From positions 1-64,000 of the forward strand of contig JAUVLT010000001.1 of assembly GCA_030600605.1 (NCBI GenBank): a stretch of 64,000 nucleotides of DNA, written 5' to 3'. Of the stretch, positions 53,595 through 62,607 are shown piece after piece (within the stretch, counting starts at the first letter, position 1; each line of letters begins with the position of its first letter). Position numbers and translations under genes: made by a program. Source of the stretch: Mycoplasmatota bacterium (lineage in GTDB: Bacteria; Bacillota_I; Bacilli_A; Izemoplasmatales; Izemoplasmataceae). The notes below the pieces were generated by a model. It made no database searches. It saw only the letters and a list, made by a program, of their open reading frames with translations, and was not told where the DNA came from.

Positions 53595-54337
53595 TAAATC
53601 ATTCCACCATTAACACTGATAACTTGACCAGTAATATAGCTTGCTTTATCCCCCGCTAAAAACGTTACAGCATTAGCAACATCTTGAGGATTTCCAAATT
53701 TATTAAGGGGTATTTGTTTTAAATAATATTCTTTAACTTCTTCTGTAAGTGAATCTGTCATTTTAGTTTGAATAAACCCAGGAGCTACGGCATTACAAGT
53801 CACTCCTCTTGATCCAAACTCTTTAGCTAAAGACTTAGTAAGCCCAATAATTCCCGCTTTACTAGCTACATAATTAGCTTGTCCTGCATTCCCCATAATC
53901 CCTACAACACTAGCTATATTAATAATCTTACCAGATCTATTTTTTAACATATGTCTTGTTACATTCTTGCACATGTTCCATGTTCCTTTTAGATTAACAT
54001 TAATTACACTATCAAACTCATCTTCACTCATTCTCATCATTAAATTATCTCTTGTAATCCCTGAATTATTAACTAAAATATCAACTTTTCCAAAAGTTTT
54101 AATTGCAGTATCAATAATGTTTTTTGCTTCTTCAAATATTGAAACATCACCTTTTACAATGATTCCTTTAGCACCAAGTTTTTCAATATTAGATAACAAT
54201 TCAATTGCTTTTTCTTCTTCAAACAAATAATTGATTACAACATTTGCTTTCAAAGCAGCAAAATGTAAACAAATTTCTTTCCCAATACCTGTGTTACCAC
54301 CAGTTACAATAACTGTTTGATCTATAAAAGAACTCAT
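53594..54337 (-). CDS. fabG: 3-oxoacyl-ACP reductase
   Basis: The 247-residue short-chain dehydrogenase has the NADP motif TGGNTGIGKE, NNSGITRD, and the catalytic Ser..YVASKAG. It reduces 3-oxoacyl-ACP with NADPH. It is coupled to its neighbours in the cluster with 0-2 base gaps. Confidence 0.95.
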   Translation of the reverse strand: MSSFIDQTVIVTGGNTGIGKEICLHFAALKANVVINYLFEEEKAIELLSNIEKLGAKGIIVKGDVSIFEEAKNIIDTAIKTFGKVDILVNNSGITRDNLMMRMSEDEFDSVINVNLKGTWNMCKNVTRHMLKNRSGKIINIASVVGIMGNAGQANYVASKAGIIGLTKSLAKEFGSRGVTCNAVAPGFIQTKMTDSLTEEVKEYYLKQIPLNKFGNPQDVANAVTFLAGDKASYITGQVISVNGGMI

Positions 54338-54338
54338 A

Positions 54339-55259
54339 TTATTCCTCCTTTAAAAATTTAAGTAATTTATCTAATGAAACCATATCTTCAACATTAAAAA
54401 TGTTTAATTTTCGATCTATCTTTTTAACAAATCCAGATAGTGTTTTTTTAGGTCCAATTTCAATGAAAGTATCAACACCTTCTTTTATAAGTTTTTCAAC
54501 AGTTTGATAAAAATAGACACTACTAACAATTTGATTTTCCATACTCTTTTTTAGATCGTTTCTATAAAAATCACCAGTTACATTTAATAATAATTTATTA
54601 CAAGGTTCATTTAGTTTAACACTCTTTAAATATTCACCAAATTTACGACTTGCTTCGATCATTAAACTAGTATGAAAAGGACCACTTGTATTTAACAAAA
54701 TTGCTCTTTTTGCACCATTATTTAAAGCCAATTTGTTGACCTCCAAAACAGCACTTTCTTCACCACTAATCACTAATTGACCATAGGTGTTATAATTCGC
54801 AATTTTAACGTACCCTTCTGCACTATTTACCAACTTTTCTAAGACACTTGCATCAAGTCCTAAAATAGCACTCATTCTACCACTTACATTGAGTGAGGCT
54901 TCATACATAAACTGTCCTCTTTTTTCTAATATTTTTAGTCCAGTTTCAAAACTGTAAATACAATTATGTAAAAAAGCTCCATATTCTCCAAGTGATAAGC
55001 CTATACTATATTTTGCGTATACATTATGACTTTTTAAAACCTCAAGTGTTGCATAATAAATAGTAAACATTGCAACTTGAGTATATAATGTATCATTTAG
55101 TTTTTCTGCATCATTGAATATTATGTCTTTAATACTATATCCGAGAATTTCATCAGCATGATTAAATACTGCTTTAGCAACTTCGTAATTATCATATAAT
55201 TCTTTTCCCATACCAATATACTGAGCACCTTGCCCAGAAAACATAAATGCTGTTTTCAC
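54339..55259 (-). CDS. fabD: Malonyl-CoA:ACP transacylase
   Basis: The 306-residue acyltransferase has FSGQGAQYIGMG near the start and the nucleophile elbow GLSLGEYGAF (Ser near residue 89). It loads malonyl groups on ACP. It starts at the fabK stop. Confidence 0.94.
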   Translation of the reverse strand: MKTAFMFSGQGAQYIGMGKELYDNYEVAKAVFNHADEILGYSIKDIIFNDAEKLNDTLYTQVAMFTIYYATLEVLKSHNVYAKYSIGLSLGEYGAFLHNCIYSFETGLKILEKRGQFMYEASLNVSGRMSAILGLDASVLEKLVNSAEGYVKIANYNTYGQLVISGEESAVLEVNKLALNNGAKRAILLNTSGPFHTSLMIEASRKFGEYLKSVKLNEPCNKLLLNVTGDFYRNDLKKSMENQIVSSVYFYQTVEKLIKEGVDTFIEIGPKKTLSGFVKKIDRKLNIFNVEDMVSLDKLLKFLKEE

Positions 55260-56185
55260 TATAAAATCCCCTTATAAACTCGACTATTAATAAAGATATC
55301 ATCTAGTATCTCTTTTACACTTCTGATTTCTTTTACTAGCCCAGCACTTTGTCCAGCCATAATACTCCCATTTACCATATCGCCTTCAAAAACTGCTTTC
55401 TTTAAAGAGCCTAATGTTAATAATTCAAGTTCTTCTAATTTCATATTATTATATTTAGATAATTCTAAATACTTTCTAGCCATTTTGTTTTTAATTACTC
55501 TAACCGGAGCTCCAGTATGTCTCCCTGTTACTACTGTGTCTGTATCTTTCGCCTTAACAACTCTGTTTTTATAGTTATCGTGAATTGGACATTCATGACT
55601 TGCGAGCAATACTGTTCCAATTTGAACACCCTGTGCACCAAGTGCAAAAGCAGCATCTAATCCTCTACTGTCTGCAATTCCTCCAGCCGCGATAACCGGA
55701 ATATTAACAACATCGCATACTTGAGGAACTAAAGTAAAAGTTGTTATTTGTCCAATATGCCCTCCAGCTTCTGTGCCTTCAACAATCAAAGCATCAGCTC
55801 CACCTCTAGCTAATCTTTTAGCAAAAGCCACGCTAGGAACAACAGGAATCACTCGTATTCCTGCTTTTTTCCATTTTTTCATATAAACACCAGGATTACC
55901 CGCCCCGGTTGTTATAACTTTTACATTTTCTTCAATAACCATATCACTTATTGCTTCAGCATAAGGACTCATTAACATAATATTAACTCCAAAAGTTTTA
56001 TCAGTTAATGCTTTTGTTTTTCTAATCTCATCTCTAACGCGATCAACATCCCATCCTCCAGCACCAATTAAACCAAGTCCACCAGCATTACTTACTGCTG
56101 CGGCTAATTCATGAGTTGCAATATTAGCCATTCCACCTTGAATAATTGGATATTCAATATTTAATAATTCTCGTATGTCTTTCAT
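55259..56185 (-). CDS. fabK: Enoyl-ACP reductase (FMN type)
   Basis: The 308-residue flavoprotein has PIIQGGMANIATHELAAAVS, VEGTEAGGHIG and AAGGIADSRG..GAQGVQIGT, the FabK pattern of Firmicutes. It reduces enoyl-ACP with NAD(P)H, replacing FabI, and such organisms are generally insensitive to FabI inhibitors. It lies between fabH and fabD. Confidence 0.92.
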   Translation of the reverse strand: MKDIRELLNIEYPIIQGGMANIATHELAAAVSNAGGLGLIGAGGWDVDRVRDEIRKTKALTDKTFGVNIMLMSPYAEAISDMVIEENVKVITTGAGNPGVYMKKWKKAGIRVIPVVPSVAFAKRLARGGADALIVEGTEAGGHIGQITTFTLVPQVCDVVNIPVIAAGGIADSRGLDAAFALGAQGVQIGTVLLASHECPIHDNYKNRVVKAKDTDTVVTGRHTGAPVRVIKNKMARKYLELSKYNNMKLEELELLTLGSLKKAVFEGDMVNGSIMAGQSAGLVKEIRSVKEILDDIFINSRVYKGIL

Positions 56186-56195
56186 CCTTATCCTC

Positions 56196-57164
56196 CTAAA
56201 ATTCTATTATTGCTCCACCCCAAGTTAAACCCCCACCAAAAGCTACGGTGATAAATATATCACCTTTTTTTAAGAATTTTGTTTTAATTGCTCGATCAAT
56301 TGCAAGTGGTACACTAGCAGATGATGTATTTCCATAATGACTTATATTTAAAAACATTTTATCCATACTAAATTTAAGATCTTTTGCTGCTTTTCTAATG
56401 ATTCTTTCGTTAGCCTGATGAGCAACTATCGAATCTAAATCATCTAAAACCATATCATTTCTTTGTAATAAATCATTTACTGTTTTAGGTAAAATACGAG
56501 TAGCAAACTTAAACACTTCGCTACCTTTCATATGAATGTGATCTTGCTGGCTAGCAGCATTAACAATAGGATCTTTAATATCCACACTTTTACAAATCAA
56601 TAAATCATCGACATCTCCTCTAGCGCCACAAATAACATCTTTAATATTATTAGTATCACTTTTTGTAATAATCATTGCCCCAGCAGCATCGCCAAATAAA
56701 ACACAAGTATTACGGTCGCGCCAATCAGTTAATCTTGTTAATGTTTCTGCCCCAATAATTAAAGCTGTCTTATAAGCACCGCTTTTTATCATTTTATCAG
56801 CAATATTTAATACATATAAAAACCCACTACAAGCAGCATTCACATCAAAAGCCATAATTTCACGTAAACCTAATCTATATTGAAGCAATTGACTTACTCC
56901 TGGAAAATAATTATCTGGAGTAACTGTAGCTACAAGTAATAAATCAATTTCACTAGGATCTATTTTTGCATCTTCAATTGCAATTATAGCTGCTTTTTCT
57001 GCTAAATCAACAGTTTCTTCATCGGTTACTATATGTCTTTCTTTTATCCCTGTTCTTGAAAATATCCATTCATCGTTAGTCTCAACGAATTCTTTTAAAT
57101 CATCATTTGTTATCGTTTTTTTAGGAACATAACTTCCAGTCCCAATTATTTTTGTATAAATCAT
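56196..57164 (-). CDS. fabH: 3-oxoacyl-ACP synthase III
   Basis: The 322-residue initiating condensing enzyme has the triad Cys in NAACSGFLY, His in AHQANERI and Asn in HYGNTSSAS. It condenses acyl-CoA with malonyl-ACP and thereby sets chain type (straight or branched). Confidence 0.95.
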   Translation of the reverse strand: MIYTKIIGTGSYVPKKTITNDDLKEFVETNDEWIFSRTGIKERHIVTDEETVDLAEKAAIIAIEDAKIDPSEIDLLLVATVTPDNYFPGVSQLLQYRLGLREIMAFDVNAACSGFLYVLNIADKMIKSGAYKTALIIGAETLTRLTDWRDRNTCVLFGDAAGAMIITKSDTNNIKDVICGARGDVDDLLICKSVDIKDPIVNAASQQDHIHMKGSEVFKFATRILPKTVNDLLQRNDMVLDDLDSIVAHQANERIIRKAAKDLKFSMDKMFLNISHYGNTSSASVPLAIDRAIKTKFLKKGDIFITVAFGGGLTWGGAIIEF

Positions 57165-57176
57165 GTTAACACTCTC

Positions 57177-58118
57177 CTAAAGATTATCGTAATTAAATCG
57201 TTGGAAAAATCCAAATTTACGGTATTTTTCCATTCTGCTGTCTCTTAACTCTTCTCCCGTTAATTTTCTTAATTGATATAATTCTTCTAATATTGCTTGT
57301 TTTGTATTTTGAAAAGTTTTAGTTTTATTAAAATGTGCTCCTCCTAGAGGCTCTTTAATTATTCTATCAATTATTTCAAAATCTTCTAAATCATAACTTG
57401 TTAATTTCATAACTTCAGCTGCCTCATTAGCTAAGGATACATCCTTCCAAAGTATTGTTGCATACCCCTCAGGACTGAGAATTGAATAAATAGAATTTTC
57501 AAGCATCAGCATTTTATTTGTAACACCAAGAGCCAAAGCTCCTCCACTACCTCCTTCACCAATAATAACTGCGATTGTCGGTACTGTAAGATTACTCATT
57601 TCAAGAAGATTTCTAGCAATAGCTTCTCCTTGTCCCCTTTCTTCAGCTTCAAGTCCAGGATAAGCACCAGGCGTATCTATTAAAGTAATAATCGGTCTTC
57701 TAAATTTTTCAGCTTGTTTCATTAATCTTAAAGCTTTACGGTATCCCTCAGGATGAGGCATCGCAAAATTACGTTTTAAGTTTTCATCTAAATTCTTCCC
57801 TTTTTGTTGGGCGATTATCGTAACTATGTTCCCATTTATTGTACCTATTCCTCCAATAATGGATTTATCATCACGAAATAATCTATCACCATGAAGTTCG
57901 ACAAAATCATCACAAATATACTCAATATATTCTTTAGCTGTTGGTCTAAGTTGATGTCTTGCTAACAAAACACGATCCCAAGACGTCAAATTAGTCATTG
58001 CTTCTATTTTATAATTTTCAATTTCTAACTTTAATTTATTAGTTACCTCTTTATTACCTAGTTCATCAATTTTACTTTCTAACTCACGAACTTTTCGTTC
58101 TTTAGCCAAAATATTCAT
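57177..58118 (-). CDS. accA: Acetyl-CoA carboxylase carboxyltransferase alpha subunit
   Basis: The 313-residue crotonase-fold subunit has WDRVLLARHQLRPTAKEYI, the LIDTPGAYPGLEAEERGQGE block and IGEGGSGGALALG. With AccD it transfers carboxyl from biotin to acetyl-CoA. The ATG meets the accD stop at one base. Confidence 0.96.
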   Translation of the reverse strand: MNILAKERKVRELESKIDELGNKEVTNKLKLEIENYKIEAMTNLTSWDRVLLARHQLRPTAKEYIEYICDDFVELHGDRLFRDDKSIIGGIGTINGNIVTIIAQQKGKNLDENLKRNFAMPHPEGYRKALRLMKQAEKFRRPIITLIDTPGAYPGLEAEERGQGEAIARNLLEMSNLTVPTIAVIIGEGGSGGALALGVTNKMLMLENSIYSILSPEGYATILWKDVSLANEAAEVMKLTSYDLEDFEIIDRIIKEPLGGAHFNKTKTFQNTKQAILEELYQLRKLTGEELRDSRMEKYRKFGFFQRFNYDNL

Positions 58119-58999
58119 TATTGATTCCTCCTATGTAGTTTTAGAAGTTGCGTCAAAGTTTCTTTTAAATCATTACGATTTACAACTATATCAATAAAAC
58201 CTTTTTCTTCTAAAAATTCAGATCGTTGAAATCCTTCTGGTAGTTTTTGATTAATGGTTTGTTCAATTACTCTTGGACCAGCAAAGCCGATCAAGGCATT
58301 TGGCTCAGCTAAAATAATATCACCAAGAGATGCAAAACTAGCTGTAACTCCACCTGTGGTAGGATGAGTTAAAACACTAATATATAGTAATCCCATATCA
58401 GAATGTTTAAGAACAGCTTGGCTGGTCTTAGCCATCTGCATCAAACTAAAAATACCTTCTTGCATTCTAGCTCCACCAGATGCAGTAAAGATAATAATTG
58501 GTAATTTTTTATACATTGCATACTCAAAACTTTTGGTAACTTTTTCACCGACAACGCTACCCATACTCCCCATCAGAAAATAACTATCCATTACTCCAAT
58601 GACAGTCGGAATAGAATTTATTTCAGCATATCCATAAATATAGGCTTCATCAGATGAAGTTTTTTCTTTATAAGATGCTATTTTTTCTTCATATCCATCA
58701 ATAAATAATGGATTTAAAGTAATATATCCATGTCCTTTTTCAACAAAAGTTTCTAGATCTACAGTAATTTTAAGACGATCAACAGCACGAATTCGAAAAT
58801 GTTCACCACAATTTTTACAAATAAATTTATTATCAAATGTGTTTTTCATATTCACTGTTTCTTTACACGATGGACATTGTTCATAAAGCCCCTTAGGTAC
58901 ATCAATTTTATTTGATAATGAGATACTTTTAGTACGAGCTTTTTTATATTTACTTTTAAGATTTCTTCTACTCTCAAAAGTTTTAACTAAATTATTCAT
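58118..58999 (-). CDS. accD: Acetyl-CoA carboxylase carboxyltransferase beta subunit
   Basis: The protein has the zinc ribbon CPSC..CKNC (about residues 40-65) and the carboxyltransferase core TASGGARMQEG, THPTTGGVTASFA, LIGFAGPRVIEQT. It partners AccA. ATG 58999 has AGGA 10 bases upstream; ATG 59008, one base from the same site, would add three residues. The gene overlaps accC. Confidence 0.94.
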   Translation of the reverse strand: MNNLVKTFESRRNLKSKYKKARTKSISLSNKIDVPKGLYEQCPSCKETVNMKNTFDNKFICKNCGEHFRIRAVDRLKITVDLETFVEKGHGYITLNPLFIDGYEEKIASYKEKTSSDEAYIYGYAEINSIPTVIGVMDSYFLMGSMGSVVGEKVTKSFEYAMYKKLPIIIFTASGGARMQEGIFSLMQMAKTSQAVLKHSDMGLLYISVLTHPTTGGVTASFASLGDIILAEPNALIGFAGPRVIEQTINQKLPEGFQRSEFLEEKGFIDIVVNRNDLKETLTQLLKLHRRNQ

Positions 59000-60353
59000 A
59001 TTGATCATATCCTAACAAGTTATCAATTGCTTTAACAATAAAACCAGTATCAAATGATCCTTTAATGTAATCCGAATGATTTAAAATCATATAACAAAAA
59101 TCTTGATTTGTTTTAACTCCATCAATAACTAGTTCTTCTAATGTAGCTCTCATTTTCAAGATTGCTTCAGCTCTATTGTCAGCATGTACAATAACTTTAC
59201 CTAACATTGAATCATAAAATGGTGGTATTTGATATCCAGTATAAATGAAACTATCAAATCTAATACCATGGCCACTAGGAACATGAAGAAGCCCAACTTT
59301 TCCCGGGCTAGGTCTAAAGTCAAATTTAGGATCTTCAGCATTTATTCGACATTCAATACTATGACCATTAATTACAACATCTTCTTGTTTTATACTTAAT
59401 TCTTTCCCTGCTGCAATCTTAATTTGCTCCTTAACTATATCAATTCCGGTAATCATTTCTGTTACTGGGTGTTCTACTTGAATTCTTGTATTCATTTCAA
59501 TAAAATAGAAATCTTTACCACTAACAAGAAATTCAATTGTTCCAGCATTTTCATAGTTAACTGTTTTACTAGCTAAAATGGCAATTTCACCCATCTTATC
59601 TCTTAATTCTTTATCAATAAGACTTGGTGCTTCTTCAATTACTTTTTGATTCCTTCTTTGGATTGAACAATCTCTTTCACCTAAATGAATAACATTTCCA
59701 TATTTATCTGCTAATATTTGAAACTCAATATGTTTAGGATTAATAATGTACTTTTCTAAATACATTGTTCCATCGCCAAAAGCATTAACAGCTTCAGATT
59801 TAGCAGTTTCATAAGCATTGTTAAATTCATCAATATTATAGGCAACACGCATTCCGCGTCCCCCACCTCCGGCACTAGCCTTAATTAAAACAGGGAATCC
59901 AATCTTAACAGCTAGATTTCTAGCATCATCAATGCTAGACAATGCTCCATTACTTCCTGGTACTACTGGAACACCGGCTTCAATCATAATCTCTCTAGCT
60001 TTAGATTTGTTTCCCATTTTATCAATTACATTTCCACTTGGACCAATAAATCTGATTCCACATTCAGCACAAAGATTTGAAAAATTACTATTTTCACTCA
60101 AAAATCCAAATCCCGGATGAATTGCTTCCACACCTTTACTGATTGCTGCGGTAATAATATTTTCCATATTTAAATAAGATTCAGCGCTTTTTTCTCCACC
60201 TACACAAACTGATTCGTCAGCTATTTGTACATGTAAACTATCTTTATCAGCATTAGAATAAATCGCTACAGTTTCAATTCCCATTTGTTTACAAGCACGA
60301 ATTATTCTTACCGCTATTTCACCTCTGTTAGCAATTAATACTTTTTGAAACAT
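58992..60353 (-). CDS. accC: Biotin carboxylase subunit of acetyl-CoA carboxylase
   Basis: The 453-residue ATP-grasp enzyme has KVLIANRGEIAVRIIRACK at the start, the ATP loop GGGGRGMRV and the catalytic EMNTRIQVEHPVTE. It carboxylates biotin on AccB using bicarbonate. The start abuts the accB stop. Confidence 0.96.
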   Translation of the reverse strand: MFQKVLIANRGEIAVRIIRACKQMGIETVAIYSNADKDSLHVQIADESVCVGGEKSAESYLNMENIITAAISKGVEAIHPGFGFLSENSNFSNLCAECGIRFIGPSGNVIDKMGNKSKAREIMIEAGVPVVPGSNGALSSIDDARNLAVKIGFPVLIKASAGGGGRGMRVAYNIDEFNNAYETAKSEAVNAFGDGTMYLEKYIINPKHIEFQILADKYGNVIHLGERDCSIQRRNQKVIEEAPSLIDKELRDKMGEIAILASKTVNYENAGTIEFLVSGKDFYFIEMNTRIQVEHPVTEMITGIDIVKEQIKIAAGKELSIKQEDVVINGHSIECRINAEDPKFDFRPSPGKVGLLHVPSGHGIRFDSFIYTGYQIPPFYDSMLGKVIVHADNRAEAILKMRATLEELVIDGVKTNQDFCYMILNHSDYIKGSFDTGFIVKAIDNLLGYDQYE

Positions 60354-60796
60354 TATTCTTTAATCTCCATAACAACCTGATCAAATTCAACCATAGCTGT
60401 ATCCTTTGCATTAATTTTAACGATAGTTCCGCTAACAGGTGATGTAATTTCATTCATTACTTTCATTGCCTCAACAATAAAAAGCACATCTCCTTTTAAA
60501 ACCTTTTGATTTACTCTAACAAAAGGCTCACTATCGGGGGATGGCGATTGATAAAAAGTACCTACAAGTGGTGCCTTAATAATATAGTTGCTATTTTCAA
60601 CATAATTTCCATGACCTTCCTCTTTCACAAGAACTGATTCAGTGAAAGAGGAAACAGGTCCAACAGAAGGGTTTGAAAAAAATTTATTATCTTCTTTTTC
60701 TAACTTAATTGAAAAATCTTTATCGGTTATTTCTAACTTATGAATTTTTGATTCCTCAAATTCCTTCATAAGATTTCTTATTTGTCTTAAATCCAT
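60353..60796 (-). CDS. accB: Biotin carboxyl carrier protein
   Basis: The 147-residue protein has an N-terminal segment LRQIRNLMKEFEES, a variable linker, and a biotinyl domain with VEAMKVMNEI, the lysine being the biotinylation site for BirA (encoded upstream at 61.7 kb). It lies 76 bases downstream of acpP behind a terminator-like hairpin. Confidence 0.95.
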   Translation of the reverse strand: MDLRQIRNLMKEFEESKIHKLEITDKDFSIKLEKEDNKFFSNPSVGPVSSFTESVLVKEEGHGNYVENSNYIIKAPLVGTFYQSPSPDSEPFVRVNQKVLKGDVLFIVEAMKVMNEITSPVSGTIVKINAKDTAMVEFDQVVMEIKE

Positions 60797-60842
60797 GTTA
60801 TTTCCTCCAAATCTTTCAGTTTAAAGATATTTTAAACAGTAA

Positions 60843-60875
60843 AAACAAATAAAGATTTTCTCACGAAAATCTTTA
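60843..60875 (-). terminator. Hairpin between acpP and accB
   Basis: The 10-bp stem TAAAGATTTT/AAAATCTTTA (60866-60875 with 60850-60859) has a 6-base loop and a minus-strand tail TTTGTTTTT. It includes the acpP stop. Partial termination here would make acyl carrier protein more abundant than the carboxylase and Fab enzymes. Confidence 0.72.
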
Positions 60876-61100
60876 TATTGAACTTTCAATAAACTCAACT
60901 ATTTGTTTAACAGTTTTAAAAGTTTGTGCTACTTCATCACTTACTTTTATTTCAAATTCATCTTCAATTGCCATTACTAATTCAACAGCGTCTAAAGAAT
61001 CTGCACCTAAATCATCATTAATATCAGCATCAAGTGTAACTTGATTTGCTTCAACTCCTAATTCATCTACTATAATTTGTTGTAGTTTTTCAAATACCAT
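60873..61100 (-). CDS. acpP: Acyl carrier protein
   Basis: The 75-residue acidic protein has the phosphopantetheine site DLGADSLDAVEL with Ser35. It carries acyl chains through the pathway whose genes follow. It heads the cluster, with AGGAGG upstream and its own sigma-A promoter. Confidence 0.96.
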   Translation of the reverse strand: MVFEKLQQIIVDELGVEANQVTLDADINDDLGADSLDAVELVMAIEDEFEIKVSDEVAQTFKTVKQIVEFIESSI

Positions 61101-61132
61101 AATAATATCCTCCTTTATAATAAATTTATTCT

Positions 61133-61161
61133 ATTTTAACCTTATATTTATTGCTTGTCAA
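61133..61161 (-). promoter_or_regulatory. Sigma-A promoter of the fatty acid cluster
   Basis: TTGACA (61156-61161) and TAAAAT (61133-61138) on the minus strand, spaced by exactly 17 bases, about 33 bases before the acpP start. Confidence 0.8.
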
Positions 61162-61166
61162 ATTAT

Positions 61167-61179
61167 TTTGATGTTCAAA
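61167..61179. promoter_or_regulatory. FabT-box-like palindrome
   Basis: TTTGA-TGT-TCAAA is a perfect 5-3-5 inverted repeat matching the TTTGAnnnTCAAA core of FabT (MarR family) operators of streptococci and relatives. It lies 5 bases upstream of the -35 box of the acpP promoter. No fabT gene is in the window. Confidence 0.55.
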
Positions 61180-61194
61180 CCTTCATTTTTATTT

Positions 61195-61740
61195 TCATAT
61201 TAATGAGGGCTCATACGTTATTTGATTACGTATGCGAAAATATACATACAACACTATAAAGATTTTAATAAAATCACCAATGAAGAATGGCGTAAAAAGA
61301 CCTAAAGTAAACAGTAAACTGGCGTTTGTTATATAAGCAATATATGACGCTCCACACATGTATATAATCAAATTTCCAATAAGTAAAATTGTGAAAATAG
61401 ACAAAAAATTCTTATTTATAAACTTTATGTTTTTCATAATCCCAATAAAATAAGCACTAAAAATAAAACCAATAATAAACCCGCCGCTATCTGATAATAA
61501 AACAGAAATTCCACCACGATAATTACTAAAAACTGGTAGACCTATCGCTCCCATAAGTACATAAATTATCATACTTATTGATCCAAGTTTTGGTCCAAGC
61601 AATAATGCGGCCAAAAATACAAAAATTGTCTGTAGTGAAATTGCGGGTAAAGATCCAAGTGGAATTGATAACCCAGCTGTTGCTGCCATTAAAGCCGGAA
61701 ATATAGCAACCAAAGAAATTTCTCTAATATTTAAATTCAT
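61195..61740 (-). CDS. bioY: BioY, biotin ECF transporter S component
   Basis: 181 residues from ATG 61740; about six membrane segments with the BioY pattern ALMAATAGLSIPLGSLPAIS, then AALLLGPKLG and GGISVLLSDSGGFIIGF. It imports biotin, with or without the ECF motor. The ATG is one base after the birA stop, so the two are coupled. Together they feed AccB in the adjacent cluster. Confidence 0.92.
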   Translation of the reverse strand: MNLNIREISLVAIFPALMAATAGLSIPLGSLPAISLQTIFVFLAALLLGPKLGSISMIIYVLMGAIGLPVFSNYRGGISVLLSDSGGFIIGFIFSAYFIGIMKNIKFINKNFLSIFTILLIGNLIIYMCGASYIAYITNASLLFTLGLFTPFFIGDFIKIFIVLYVYFRIRNQITYEPSLI

Positions 61741-61741
61741 C

Positions 61742-62446
61742 TTAATATAAATCCTTAATACTAATCTCATTTAAACTAATATATTTTGTTTGATTATCAT
61801 TCTCAATAATTAACTTACCCGAATCACTTATTCCTTTTATTAAATATGGTTTTCCATTAAAATCAATTCTTTTCCCAATTATCAGCGAATATTCTAAATA
61901 ATCATTAAACAAATTAGCAAACGGAATATCTTCTAATAAATTATAATGCTCAATAAATTTCTTTAATACTTGTTCAATATCTACTTCAAATCCTAAAACA
62001 CCTTTAATTGAGATAGCTTTTTCACTTAATTCCTTAAAATTCATTTGATTTACATTAATTCCGATTCCAACAACAACATAATCAATCTCTAACGCCCCGT
62101 AACTTTCAATTAAAATGCCACAAATCTTTTTATCTTCGATTAAAATATCATTTGGGTACTTTATTTTAGAATTAATATTAAAATCCTTTAAAAGCTTAAT
62201 AACAGCAACTGAAACTTTGGATAAAAGTTCAAATATCTTACTTCTTGAAATATATCCTTTTAAAAGAAAACTAAAATATAAATTTCCTTCTTCACTCATC
62301 CATTCATGATTACTTCTTCCTCTTCCAGAAGTTTGAATCTTTGATAAAACGATTATTCCTTCTTCTAAAGAAGTTGAATTTTTCTTAATATAGTCATTTG
62401 TAGACTCTATTGAATTGAATCTCAATATTTTTTTCCCGATTATCAA
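61742..62446 (-). CDS. birA: Biotin-protein ligase
   Basis: The protein has FNSIESTNDY, the biotin-binding loop SGRGRSNHEWMSEEGNLYFS and YPNDILIEDKKICGIL, all hallmarks of BirA catalytic domains. There is no N-terminal helix-turn-helix, so it is a group I enzyme that cannot act as a repressor. The start is probably the TTG at 62446, because GGAGG lies 8 bases upstream; this gives 234 residues. Upstream in-frame codons (to 62503) are less likely. It attaches biotin to AccB. Confidence 0.9.
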   Translation of the reverse strand: MIIGKKILRFNSIESTNDYIKKNSTSLEEGIIVLSKIQTSGRGRSNHEWMSEEGNLYFSFLLKGYISRSKIFELLSKVSVAVIKLLKDFNINSKIKYPNDILIEDKKICGILIESYGALEIDYVVVGIGINVNQMNFKELSEKAISIKGVLGFEVDIEQVLKKFIEHYNLLEDIPFANLFNDYLEYSLIIGKRIDFNGKPYLIKGISDSGKLIIENDNQTKYISLNEISIKDLY

Positions 62447-62584
62447 ATTATTCACCTCCAAATTCACTAGAATAATCATACAAAATATTACTTTGAATGT
62501 CAAATGAAACTATATTCATATAAGGGGTTACATACCTATTTAACTCTTCAATACAATATAATATTTTTTTTATTTCTCATAAAA

Positions 62585-62607
62585 AAATGAGCATTTAGTG
62601 CTCATTT
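62585..62607 (-). terminator. Terminator of the diguanylate cyclase gene
   Basis: The 9-bp stem AAATGAGCA/TGCTCATTT has a 5-base loop and seven T's on the minus strand. It overlaps the stop codon. Confidence 0.85.
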
